DNA from: Antedon bifida
Lineage: Eukaryota; Echinodermata; Crinoidea; Comatulida; Antedonidae
Assembly (NCBI GenBank): GCA_963402885.1
Contig: OY727093.1
Coordinates: 7,079,501 to 7,143,500 of the forward strand
Direction: 5' to 3'
Length of the DNA: 64,000 nt
The notes under the pieces were generated by a model that worked only from the letters and a program-made list of their open reading frames with translations, was not told the DNA's origin and did not search any database. Made by a program: the position numbers and the translations under genes. Positions 50,043 through 61,960 of this stretch are shown here, one piece after another (the stretch's first letter is position 1; each line of letters begins with the position of its first letter).

Positions 50043-50273
50043 TACACAAACCAACAGTGGTGTTGGTAGTCTATGAGTGCCGCTTACCTGGATAAACCAA
50101 CAATAGCCCCTTCTCCTCGAAGAGTGAGATATAACTCGAAAAGTAGAAGTTTTCATTGAATTCCCCTCTCCACAAATGGTATAGTCCATGAACTATGCCC
50201 TCAAGTGGGAGCCTGCCCACAAACCACCATCATCATTTCGCAAGACCTCTTGTCTGAGGGGACGGTGGGAGGG

Positions 50274-50373
50274 CGTTTATCCAGGTAAGCGGCACTCATA
50301 GACTACCAACACCACTGTTGGTTTGTGTAGTCTATTTCGTGCCTAGCTTACCTGGATAAACCAACAATAGCCA
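50274..50373. repeat. DIRS internal complementary region
   Basis: GGTAAGCGGCACTCATAG and CAACACCACTGTTGG here are the complement of the left terminus, and TAGTCTATTTCGTGCC with TAGCTTACCTGG the complement of the right terminus. The two parts meet at GTGTAGTC with a 2-bp overlap, giving the exact outer ends of the element. Confidence 0.85.
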
Positions 50374-50379
50374 GTGTAG

Positions 50380-51200
50380 CACCGGACTAGATACTAGTCG
50401 GCGGTGGGAGACAAGTTTAAAAGAGCTTTGTGTATTCATTACTTTCAGCTCTGCTGTGGCTACTGGTGCAAGGTTTGTGGAGATATTCGATAGGTGGGAG
50501 AGTGAATACTGACTGTGTATGCCACCTTGCTGGTACCACCAGAAAACAACACGTATGCAATCACACACACTGATGCATGTGAACCGGTGGTGGAGTGTCT
50601 GATAAAGCACATAACTCAATTTTCAGTTGTTGAATTTGCATCTGACTGGTGCGGGGCACCGAGGCAGTGATATTGAGACACTCCTTCTGGCAGTGCGGTG
50701 GATTGTAACTTAACTGCCCTCACTGGAGACAAGTATATATATGTATTATATCACCCAAAAGATAAGTAGATTTGGGAATGATAAACACAGTCAGTAATCT
50801 GCAAGCTGTCAAGCATCAATACTAGCCACACTCAAACCTAACCAGATTTGAGGAGTGTGCAACACGCCTCTGCATTCATATGTTGTTTCTCCAATAAGAA
50901 TGCCAAAAAAGGTGAGAATTGTAATGGGCCTTGTCGAAAGGCATCTGACTGATGTATCAGAACGGCTAGTATGATACTGACGTCCCAACAGGAACTAGGG
51001 CCTTAACATGAGGCCGATCTCTAAACATCTCGCAAAGCAACCTGAAACTGCAGGAGATGTAGATATGCTCAAGCCGTCTTTAAAGGTCGGAATTACAGCA
51101 CCCAAGGCAGACCGGTAGCCGGACATGGTGCGGACCTGCAGATCTGACTCAAACAGATAATGCAGGAAGGCGCAGACTTTACCTAGTTCTCTTTCATTAG
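50380..51200 (-). pseudogene. DIRS tyrosine-recombinase remnant
   Basis: On the minus strand VCAFLHYLFESDLQVRTMSG then YRSALGAV fits the N-terminal recombinase region of DIRS-type elements, followed in another frame by WDVSIILAVLIHQSDAF and further on by LSPVRAV. The catalytic Arg, His-x2-Arg and Tyr cannot be placed with confidence in the degraded C-terminal part. Confidence 0.65.
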
Positions 51201-51508
51201 GTCAATCTATTGGCGCTTGCACCATTTAAAATAGTGTTTTAGTTGGCTATTATAGACGGCGAGTAGGGTTCCTGTCGGGAACTCGTCACAAGAAGGGCGG
51301 CCAGGCCATTTGGAATGTCCGAGACTCTGAGCTGATCCCCGACAGTGGCAATACAATCAGGTCGAGGGATCGGGGGTTCGGCAAAGTTCAGTCCTGCGTC
51401 AGCAGGTCTCCCTGAATCTGGAGACGTAGAGGCTGATCGTAAAGCAGGCTGATGAGCAGAAAAACCCACGTCTGTTGTGGGCAACGGCTCTATCAGAAGT
51501 ACTCGGCA

Positions 51509-52060
51509 TTAATGGCGTTGAATGTGCGTCAGGACCAACGGCAGTATCGAAATTTGTGGAAATGCATGAGCCCAAAACCGTCCCACGGTATGGACAGGCA
51601 TCCACTGCCCACGCATGTTCATCTTGACTAAGTGCGGAAGATGCATGCTGCCTGACGTCGCAAACAGATCTATGTGGGGCCGCCCAAAGTGGTTGAAATT
51701 TGGGTGGCAATCGGCGGAAGGAGACGCCATTCCGTAAGATGTAGATGTGGGTTGGGACAGAGTGTCCGCTTCCACATTCAGTCGGCCTGCAACTTGGGCC
51801 ACTGAGTTCTACGTTGTGGTCTGTGCACCACATTAGTAACGTCCATGTGTCGCAGCACAGTGTTGGGGACCACATGTCCCCTTGCTGTTTATGTGAGCAA
51901 CCACAGTTGTATTGATGGAATTGGCGAGAACATGGCGATTTGCCAGATGGGGTAGGAGAGCTTCCAATGTACGCTCAACTGCCCAGTTCAAAACGGTTGA
52001 TGTGGGCATGTCTCCTTGCATGATCAAATGCCGGAGAAGCGACTTCCACTGACAGTGCAT
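51509..52060 (-). pseudogene. DIRS RNase H region
   Basis: Fragments in shifted frames: NTTVVAHINSKGT, then GRLNVEADTLS, FGRPHIDLFAT and WAHAFPQISILPLVL. These are the typical order of the RNase H end of DIRS polyproteins. At least one frameshift separates the first from the others. Confidence 0.75.
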
Positions 52061-52483
52061 AGCCGCCCCAACCTACTTCGGACGCATCCGTTTCAAAACG
52101 GAATTCCGGCTCTGACCTCTGAATGGGTCTGCCCACAAGCAACCAGCCTTCCGCAAGCTACCAGATGCGTGAGAATGAACGCATTCATTACAACCACTTT
52201 GTGAAGTGAGTCTGATTTTGGACGGTAAGCTGCCGGGAGGTGCAATCGTAATGGTCGCATCCTGAGTCGGTAGCACGGAACGAGGGCGACGAAGCTAGAC
52301 AGTGACTCTATGTGCGTAGCCAGTCATACCCCGTCGGAGCATGAGCATGAGATGTAGCACTGCATATCTTGCCTTGGCCACTCGCTCATATGGATGGGCA
52401 CGCATGGCCCGTTACCAAATTGATTTGAGCTCCGAGATAAAGAGGATTCTGTGTAGGCAGAAGACAAGATGTTGCTTCATTTA

Positions 52484-54690
52484 CGCCTGCAGACCTTCCT
52501 CCCCAGGCCCGTCTCGTTCTCCCATACTTATTCTTGGAGAGCGAGACCATTGTAAAAAACGAGGTTTGCTGTGGGCCTATATATCAATATATGAGACTGG
52601 GGGAGGAGGTCTTATGCGAGAGGGTGCGTTGGGCTCATCCCTCGGCAAGCTCTCACTGCTACAGATGGCTTGCAGTAACACCGGAGAAAACTCATTCACC
52701 CCGGGACCGCAGAGGCCGCAGCGTTGCATTGTAGCTGCATATTGGAATCCTGCTTGTTCCGTTACGAGGCGGAAAAATGCTAGGCTGTTTAACAGCTGGT
52801 CCCTGGACTGGGCCACGATAACCAATCGTCTAAGTACATAAATGTTTGATGTTTGACTGCCGTGTTGGTGGAAGAACGTTTCCAGCGTTCGTACCAGGCG
52901 TGTCACACACGCAGGGCCGTTTAGAGGCCGAACAGCAGAGCGACGAATTGGTATAAGTGATCATGGTTTCGAAAGCTCATGATCCTGACCTGCAATAGGC
53001 ATGTGAAAGCACTCTTTAGCGCCTTTCGGTCTATTGTGGCAGCCCAGTCGCCTCGTCTTAGCCCCAACAGGATAGATGAAGGCTGTCTACATCCTACCTG
53101 CAGGGCCGAATGAACCGTTTGTTCAGACTTAAAGGGGTAGCCAATTGCCAGATTTCTTTTCTGGCAAGAGATGGTGGACTTGTGTCCCGGGATCGCATAT
53201 TGAATATGAACTTGCACCACAGCTCCTTTTGGAGAAGTGCGTCGAGGCCGGCCATGAGCGCCTGTCTTTTAAGCGGCTCTGACGGAACCTCGTATGTCGG
53301 GCACCACCTCTCATAGGGGCTCGAAATGATATGCGATACCCGAGCGCTAACAGTAGAGACCTACTTATCCTTTGTCATGGCCTACTGTACCATACCTGCG
53401 CAAAACCATCTCAGGCGACCCCTCCCACCTGCCCGCCCTCGCTCGGAGGGACGGCGCCCCCAAACCGTCACCGGCACTTCACATTGTTGTGGCGTCGACC
53501 ACCTCTGTGGTGAGCGCCTCTCTCGCCACTATTTCCATGACGGGGATTATGTAAAGCTTGTCTAGAAGTAGAAGCCTCGTTTCTTTGCATAGGCTGTGCC
53601 GGTGGCGGAGGGGGTAGCTGCATCTGCAAAGGAGCAGCGGGGGAGCCGGCGGTCGCGATACTGTCCTTGGCGGAAAGCTGCCGGGAGGTGCAATAGTAAT
53701 GGTCACATCCTGAGCCGGCAGCACGGAACGAGGGCGACGAAGCTGGCCAGTGACTCTAATGTGCGTAGCCAGTCGTACCCCGTCGGAGCATGAGCATGAG
53801 ATGTAGCACTGCATATCTTGCCTTGGCCACTCGCTCATATGGATGGGCACGCACGGCCCGTTACCTAATTAATTTGAGCTCCGAGATATTAAACGAGGAT
53901 TCTGTGTAGGCAGAAGACATGATTTTGCCTCGTTTATAAGGAATCCTGCTTGTTCCGTTACGAGGCGGACAAATGCTAGGCTGTTTAACAACTAGTCCCT
54001 GGACTGGGCCACGATAACCAATCGTCTAAGTACATAAATATTTGAATGCTGTGTTGGTGGAAGAACGCTACCAGCGTTCGTACCAGGCGTGTCACACACG
54101 CAGGGCCGTTGAGAGGCCAAACAGCAGCGACGAATTGGTAGAAGTGGTCATGGTTTCGGAACACATGATCCTGATCTGCAATAGACATGTGACAGCACTC
54201 TTTAGCGTCTTTCGGTCTATTGTGGCAGCCCAGTCGCCTCGTCTTAGCCCCAACAGGATAGATGAGGCTGTCTCCATCCTACCTGCAGGGCCGAATGAAC
54301 CGTTTGGTTTATGAATTCAACGCCAAAGAAAATAAAGGACAGTACCGCCGTCCGTTTCGCGAACGCCTGCAGACCTTCCTCCCCAGGCCCGTCTCGTTCT
54401 CCCATACTTATTCTTGGAGAGCGAGACCATCGTCCTATCACTGTCATCTCTTGCCAGATAGACGGACCATCGTAAAAACAAGGTTTGCTGTGGGCCTATA
54501 TATCGATATATGAAACTGGGGGAGGAGGTCTCATGTGAGAGGGTGCGTTGGGCTCATCCCTCGGCAGAGCTCTCCGTGCTGCAACGATGGCTTGCAGTAA
54601 CACCGGAGAAATCTCATTCAACCCCGGGACCGCAGAGGCCGCAGCGGGTGCAGGCATGATTGGAGGTGCATTGTAGCTGCACTGAAAACA
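52484..54690 (-). pseudogene. DIRS reverse transcriptase, duplicated and shuffled
   Basis: The right copy (about 53985-54450) retains LLGLRRGDWAATIDRK, LFGLSTA and the active-site YLDDWL; the left copy (about 52755-53220) retains LLGLRRGDWAATIDRK, TRLVRTLETFFHQH and SRDQLLNSLAF. Three DNA segments occur twice with altered order: 52220-52470 with 53670-53930, 52755-53125 with 53945-54310, and 52484-52740 with 54361-54680. The element has thus been rearranged or two related elements are nested. Confidence 0.75.
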
Positions 54691-55442
54691 ACAGCTGATC
54701 TGAATATACGGACCGTGTCAAAATGAAGTGTCAACTATGACTCCGCTAGAAAACCAGACCAGTCAGGAAAGAAGCATAGACAAGATCTTTGATCCTGCAG
54801 TATGTAGGCCTAGGCCTCTTATATAGACTAAGTTCCAGCTAGGCCTTACAAAATTATGTCTAGCCACAATGTTATTGTTAGGCAACATGCATGGGCAACA
54901 TCTGACCCTGCAAGATCTAGGCCTAGGCCCCCTATGAGAGCATTAATAAAATTTAAGAAACTCAGGAGGCCAGCCTACAATAAGCCTAAACCACTATGCT
55001 AGGCAGTAGACAAGCTGTCCTGCTAGATTTAGGCCTGGCCACTATGGTACTGCAAACATTTCAGCCAGTTGGCCTAAGTGAAAACATTCACAAAAATGCT
55101 TGCTAAAAGTCATTTTATTGACATTTCAAAGTTCAATGAATCTCTGTAACCAAGAAAAACTACTTAGCTTCATATAGCAGCAGTCTCAGTATCAAAACTC
55201 TATTGCAACAGCAAGAAAACTGTGCAAGCTCTTTGAAGACATGTTTACTCTTTCATGTCTCGAAAAGAAATGATGATGGTGGTTTGTGGGCAGGCTCCCA
55301 CTTGAGGGCATAGTTCATGGACTATACCATTTGTGGAGAGGGGAATTCAATGAAAACTTCTACTTTTCGAGTTATATCTCACTCTTCGAGGAGAAGGGGC
55401 TATTGTTGGTTTATCCAGGTAAGCTAGGCACGAAATAGACTA

Positions 55443-57779
55443 TTTAATTCTAAAGCACAACAAAATCATAAATCTAATTTAAAAAGAAGAATGCATGTCA
55501 TTTTTTTTATATTTGTTTCTTTGCCCTGTAATATCCCTATAATTGAGAAGTAGCAGGTTCAAATCCAGTCAGAAGTCATGCTCATCATTTGTAGATGGGG
55601 AAATAAGCTACTGTAACTTTTTAATAACAGTAGTTTAGTAGTTTGGCCAAATCAGGTGGTGGATCCAGGATTTTGAAATAGGGATGTGGTAGGCTTAAAT
55701 AATTGTCAAATGTAGTGCTAAACTCAATCTATTTTTTTATCAACTCGAAGCAGAAATTGGAAAACCAATGCACTTTTGAGTTTCTGGTCATGTTTCTAAT
55801 CTCATCCAGTAATCTTTTCTGAAATATTCATTACATAATATTGAAAACTACAAATTAATCCAATACCTAACTGTCTTGTCAATATTAGTTGAAATACATT
55901 TTGTATCGTTCTGTTTTTTCAAACATGCGTTAAAAAAAAAAAAGCGTCATGGATGGATGGAGGTTTCAAAGTGTGATTCAGCCTTGCTTTAGGAATACCA
56001 CACAATACCTTTGCTAAGGTTCACCTATTGTTCAATTCACACTTACATGACAAAAGACTCAATTGGGTAATCATGGATTATGCAAATTACCTGCCTTCTA
56101 CGGATATCATATTTTAAAATTAATTTTTAAAGCATTTTTACAGTATAGTATTTAGTAAACATATTCAATAACATGGAGGAATTCCCTCAATTATAATACA
56201 TATATATTAACAATTGCAAAGATGAAAGAGTATGTGTAGTTCTATTGTAAGTAACCAGAGCCATATTTAAAAATCTAGACAAATAAACATATGGAAAACA
56301 TCAAATTTGGCAGACATTCTATCAAATTGAAAAAGTTGCTTTTGTTTATATTAAATATAAAGCTTGATGTGTTTTCTATCAGTTTTTCTAATAACACAAT
56401 TTCACAGCATATGTTGTAGTGGGTGTGTAACGCAGAATAACTCTACCTTTGTACCAAGAGTCGTTAAATATTAAATTAAGAGACAGAGTTCAAGATATTG
56501 AGCTGATTATCATTGTTTACACAGTACCATTGATTGTAAACCTGGGTTAATATTCTATAAGGCATTTAACATACTTAAAATTTTTTAGCAAATTCGTATG
56601 TTATACATTTGGTACGTTAATTTTTAAAAAGCTCAATATTGTTTCAATAATTAGGCAATATTTCAAAATGACATTTTGTTATTATAAACCTGTGGGTAAC
56701 AATATTCTACTGTATAAGGCATTTAACATATTATATAAAATTGCTCATCTTGCATTTTTTTTGCACTGTATAACAATATCAATGTCATGTTTAAGACTCA
56801 TTTATAAGCAGACTTCTAATCAATATTACTGCAATGAAACAAATCATACTATAAGTAAATATTTAACACAATATATATAGCTATTTATCATTTAATAATT
56901 AAAGTTACAGCACAATACATTGTAGAACTGCACTATACTAACTTGGAATTTCTGGGCACCCATTTTTCTGCTGCATAGAAAATCTTGGCACAGCAATGAT
57001 GACCAGAGGAGCGAAGGCGACGAGATGGAACAAGTTGGGTGATATAAGATGGGCAGGAAAAATTGAAGTTATATAAGTTTGTCCCTGATGTTTTATTTTA
57101 GGTACAACACATCCCTAAAATACAGTAACAACACAGTTATCACTATATAAACTGTGATTGTGTTGTTTTTTAAGAGTTTATTAAAAAAACATCTGAATTC
57201 AATTTATTTATCTAAAATATTGATATAGAAAAGTAGGATTGTATGTTAACCTCATTAACATTAATATTAAAAATGTGTATGTCATTTATGATCCTGGCTG
57301 TATTTCAGTAATTCGATTGTAATTACCTCCCACATGAGAATAATAAAAATTGTTTTAATTTTATAATTTAAATTATTTATTAGATTTTGACATACTATGA
57401 AGCTAATCTAAGATGGTCCAATGGCAGGACAAAAGCATATTCTGGGCCCACTGGAGTGAATTATAATTTAAGAGCTGTTATCTGGCTGAATACTTAGTAA
57501 ACAGATATTATATAAATTATATCAAAATAGTTAAATAAAAATAGTGTAGTGAAAATCTTCCATATGGTAGGCTTATTTAGCATATCTTATTATGAAGACC
57601 ACTTGTTGAGTATCATGCTAAAACTACTACTGGATTCAAATAGAGAAGGACGGTTAGTTACGACTAATTTGGTATTTACAAATACAATGTGTGTGATGGA
57701 TAAAATAGCATTGAAAAATAAAACATAATAATATAGTAGTTAACAAAAGAACAAACACTTAACATATATCATCATACAC
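55443..57779. other. non-coding DNA, no gene recognised
   Basis: AT-rich; a B-box-like CAGGTTCAAATCCAGTC near 55550 and GGTGGATCCAGGATTTTGAA near 55660 hint at further degraded transposon pieces. Confidence 0.35.
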
Positions 57780-58200
57780 TTAGTATCAGAAGAGAAGTTC
57801 CCAGTTTCATTTTCCCTAGCCTACGGGTTTCCGTTACTTACGCGCACCGGAAACAACAACCATCACCTTTTGACAGGCACCCGATACCAAAACATGGCAA
57901 GTGTGGTGCTAAGCACAGGTGAAACTGGGGGTAAGAACATATAGGCCTACACACTGCAAAACATGTACATAATATCAAGCTTACCTGATTTTTTTCTACA
58001 CGGTTTACCGTCTCTTAGTTACTATATACATTCACATTGACCGAAAGTCGCCTGGGAATGACGAGAGATAGCAATATATATTCGTATGAGATTATCTCCT
58101 TCTCTACGAACTACCTATCGCGGTAGAGCTCGCGTCTATGAATGGGCGGACCGACTACCACGGAAGTATATGATGTCAAAGGTTGTGTGATCATACAGGT
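57780..58200. promoter_or_regulatory. candidate promoter / first exon region (Myo1b 5' end?)
   Basis: GC-richer than its surroundings, with a GGGCGG box near 58145. On the minus strand TTTCCGGTGCGC/GTAAGTAA near 57843-57852 is a strong splice donor that could end the untranslated first exon of Myo1b, which needs one upstream of 38686. On the plus strand ATGGCAAGTGTGGTGCTAAG at 57893 opens a short frame ending at GGGG/GTAAGAAC, but no following exon could be found. Which strand is transcribed is unresolved. Confidence 0.35.
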
Positions 58201-59387
58201 GTATACAAAGGCGGTATTGAGGCGCCTACTTAAATAAATTCGTTTTCAAAATAATGTATTTTCACTTGAATTTCCTTCAAATATAAAAGTGCGTTCTTAA
58301 TTTACAATAATATATCTAAGGATGTTTTATTTAAATAACATTCGATATCTTCATGGACCATTGTTGTAATGTATTGAAGTTGTAGTAGACTAGATAAGAG
58401 AGGCATTGGCCATACAACATTGTACTTAAAATACACTGTCATTGGCAAAGCGTTATTTACTAATAAATTATAAATTAGGCAAAATAACTATATATATTTT
58501 CTTGTAGATTAGTAATTTTGCCATACAAAATTTGAAATTGTAACTTTTATTATAGTTATTTTTTGATAGTAGGTCTTTTTTAACGCGAGTGGGAGGAGCG
58601 CGAAGTACAAGTCAAGTTAATTAATACTCCTCCATCAAGAAAGCTTTTTCTCTGAATTAATATCGCTTTATTATAGAAAAACAAATAATCCCACCAACAA
58701 AATCTTTAATTAATTAAAATCATTTATTACAAAAGAAAAAAAATAACCAACATATCGTACTAAAACATCAAAGTTTGATTCTTCACGCAATGCCTAGGAG
58801 GCGCTATACAAATTATCTAGCAACAAGCACAACTAAATTTGATTAATTTTTCTGCTAAAAACGAAGTCTAATAAACAGTTTTTCTTGGAAACTATTTCTT
58901 AGCTTTCGATTTTCGAAAAGTTCCAGATTCCAGAGAAAAAATAAAGCTTAATTGGCTTTTGGTAGATGTATAATCCTGACCTTATATAACTATTGATTCT
59001 CCGTTTTCCAATTAGATTTTTCAGATACTGTTTCCAACATATTTCACTCGCAAAATAAGTTAAGATCATTGTAGGCCTATAATCTTTGCTGTATTAATTC
59101 GTTCAAAAACCTGCAATATTAAAAAATCTGGTGAAATCGTTGCTCCTGAAGAAAAACAAAACAAACAACAAACAAAACAAAAACCAAACACGCACAAATA
59201 ATAAACAAAATCCACATTTGAAAACAAAATAATCTAAAACTCAATGAATCAAGGAAACGTTCTCATTTTATCAAATAAATCATTATCATGTTAATATTGA
59301 CCGTGTTCCAAAATCTTACCAACGTTTTTGTATTTTACCCTTTTCTTCTGTGTTTGTTTTATGTTATCATTAATATCAAACTTTTGG
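58201..59387. other. intergenic DNA, nothing recognised
   Basis: AT-rich, no gene signal on either strand. Confidence 0.4.
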
Positions 59388-59520
59388 ACCATCTGGTTAA
59401 AGCTTGGTATCCAGTGGGACGCAACGCGATGGAAAGGATTGTCGCTTGTCGTTGATCAACTCAATTGCGTTGCGTTGCGTTTACAGTACGTGCTTGCGTT
59501 GCGTCCTAAAGTGAAACCAA
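59388..59520. mobile_element. small MITE-like inverted repeat
   Basis: GTGGGACGCAACGCGA near 59415 faces GCTTGCGTTGCGTCCTAA near 59495-59512, each set in AAAGCTTGG/TGAAACCA-type flanks. The plus-strand open frame across it is not considered coding. Confidence 0.35.
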
Positions 59521-61960
59521 AATGAAAGGAAAGAAAGAAAAACTTTCGCTTTCTTAAATTTTTAAATTTCTTATAAAATTTATATTGTATTGTTGTTATA
59601 TTACTTTAGGCTAACTGCTTTTTTCGTTCTATTAACAAAAGAAAAACAAATTTCTCTTATACTTTGAAAGAAAGATAAATAAATGTGTTTAAAATTGTTT
59701 GACTGATTTGTCCTGGTCAATTTCACGAAAAGTAAAAAAAAAATATAAAAGTATTTATATCAACTATAAAAATTATTTTATAAAATGTTTTTATTAATTC
59801 AACAAATCCGTTTAGACACCATAACAATGACAAAGAAAATATTTGTGTAACCCACAGTATGATGTACACAAAACTCTCCAATACGTTTTAAAATAAATTA
59901 AAACAAAGTATATTTACATTTAATCACATTAACACAGCACTTCAAGCTTCACTGTTACCCTACACCTTATGCAAATTTGTATTTGCATAAATTTAAATTG
60001 CACGCTTCACTGAGTTTCATAGCTATTTACAGGTTAATAACATCTAATTATTAATATAATATTAATATAACTAATGCATTTGTCGATGCTTGTTGATTAA
60101 TTAATATAAATTATAATAATTTATTATGTATTAAGTAAAATCGATAATTATTAATTGTTAATTCTTGGTTTAAAAATGTTGAATAATAAAAGGTATACTT
60201 AAATTTAAAACTTTAAAATTATATTAATTAAACAACTGTACTATATTCAAACAATAATAATAATTAGAAAACATTTATTTACAACACAGCACTAATTTTT
60301 AAATGGTAGATAAAAAACTAAATAATAAAGAACATTGGATTTACATTCATAATAAAACATATATTTACATAATTATAATTCTGTATTAGTTTAGGTACAT
60401 TTTTGGTTAGCAGAGTCTATCTATATGATATAAAGGCTTTAATTGTAATACTACCATGGCCTTAGAGGATAGTGTTTTTGATGTGAGAGAGTTGTGATTG
60501 TCTTCATCCAATAAGGCCTTATTTCAAATTATACTTTAATCTAATTTCCACCATGGTAATGTGAGTTTGCACCACATGCCTCCCCATGTCATGAATACAA
60601 ATGAAAGAGCATTTTTTTTGATGAGTGTAATTTTGTTTCATGAAGTTTTACAGTTAAATACAGTAACTAAATATTTCTTTGTTTACTATACTGTACATAT
60701 ATTACAGAAAATAAATTAATATGAGAATATGAACAATTTATTCATATTTCTGTATATCTATTTTATATTTATACACAAGCTGTAACATTATTTGTGATTG
60801 ATCTGTCCGAAAGAAAGTGTGTTTTGGTCAAATTAAATATTGGTCCTAATAAATAAAAATACAATTTTACAAATAATGTATGAACTAATATCATTTATAA
60901 AATACACACAATTTTCTTTAAAATTGCCAAAAGGCAAATTTGTTTGATTTGAATCAAACAAAATAATTAATATGTATTAATTGCTGAGCGATTCAATAGT
61001 TTAAATGTCCATTCTGATACACACTATAGTTCTATAAATGCATAGGTCACAAAATACTAAACCCACTATGGCAAACATGTATGTTGAAAGTCAGATTTGA
61101 AAATTTCAACAATGATGTATTACTCTACGGAATCCTTTTATGATGACATGTCTGCTTGATTTATCACCTTCTATCTATAAAGATTCTTTTCAAGTGCTGC
61201 TTAACAGGTATCCCTAAGGAAGGGTGCTTCTCTATACATCTTTGTCCACGTCCTTAGTTTCAGCAGCAGAGTAAATGTTGAATCCCAATAGGTTGCAACA
61301 CCAAAGCTTAGGTACAGTGCTTTCACCACTGACTTGCCGACATCTAAATTTAGATTCACTACATCTATGCTGGCCAGCATGTGTTGGTGTATTCAAAAAT
61401 TATTTTCTTCTCCGTCGCTTAGTTGGTCCTTTAGGGTCTATCTATCATTTAGTGTCTTTAGTATCTGACAGATCTTGACAACAACATCATTTTTCAAAAG
61501 CACCATCAGCTTTAGCCTGGTTTTCAAATCGAATTGTCTAATAGTAGCATAAAGTGTGAATGATTCTCTTCTTTGTCACCTAATTGGCCGGATAGTGTCT
61601 ATCATATCTTTGCAAGATTTCAGTATAAGCTGCGACATATTAAACATTTAAAATTGTAGTCTGGTTTGCAGATGTAATTGTCTTTGCAAATTTAACATTT
61701 TTGTTTTTCTGAAGTGTAATTCTGGTAGCCATTCAAATATTAGACCTCTCAAGTACTACAAAACTTGCATAATGACTGGAGATCAGCACCGTCTTTGTAT
61801 GACCTCAAGTAGTGATAATAAACTCATATAACTATGTTCTGCAAAATGTTAAAAATACAACTATATACGGCAAAAGAAAAGACTTGGAGGTCTGAAATAT
61901 TATCATCTACCATCACACTTCTTTCAAAGACTATTAAACTGCTCAGCAATCAACCGTATA
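59521..61960. other. 3' flank of the THSD7-like gene
   Basis: AT-rich DNA beyond the THSD7-like stop codon, expected to include its 3' UTR on the minus strand. TTTATT (AATAAA on the minus strand) occurs near 60738 and elsewhere, and I cannot choose among them. No open frame is supportable. Confidence 0.4.

Larger units (their letters stand above)
50043..55442 (-). mobile_element. decayed DIRS-like tyrosine-recombinase retrotransposon
   Basis: Reading on the minus strand gives, in order, reverse transcriptase, RNase H and a tyrosine-recombinase remnant, all with frameshifts and stops. Inverted terminal repeats lie at 50082-50238 and 55268-55424 (157 bp each). An internal complementary region at 50274-50373 is complementary to the outer left end (near 50043-50098) and the outer right end (near 55400-55442) joined together. 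Inverted ends plus an internal complementary region are the hallmark of DIRS elements, which replicate through a circular intermediate and integrate by recombinase without target duplication. It is GC-richer than its surroundings. No intact open frame remains. Confidence 0.88.

Noticed and set aside
52341..52841. 166-residue plus-strand open frame, the longest in the window
   Set aside because: It is antisense to the duplicated reverse-transcriptase region of the DIRS element, which reads sensibly only on the minus strand.
57893..57929. First coding exon of a new plus-strand gene (MASVVLSTGETG)
   Set aside because: A donor follows, but no in-frame second exon with an acceptor could be found before the THSD7-like gene; left only as part of a candidate promoter.
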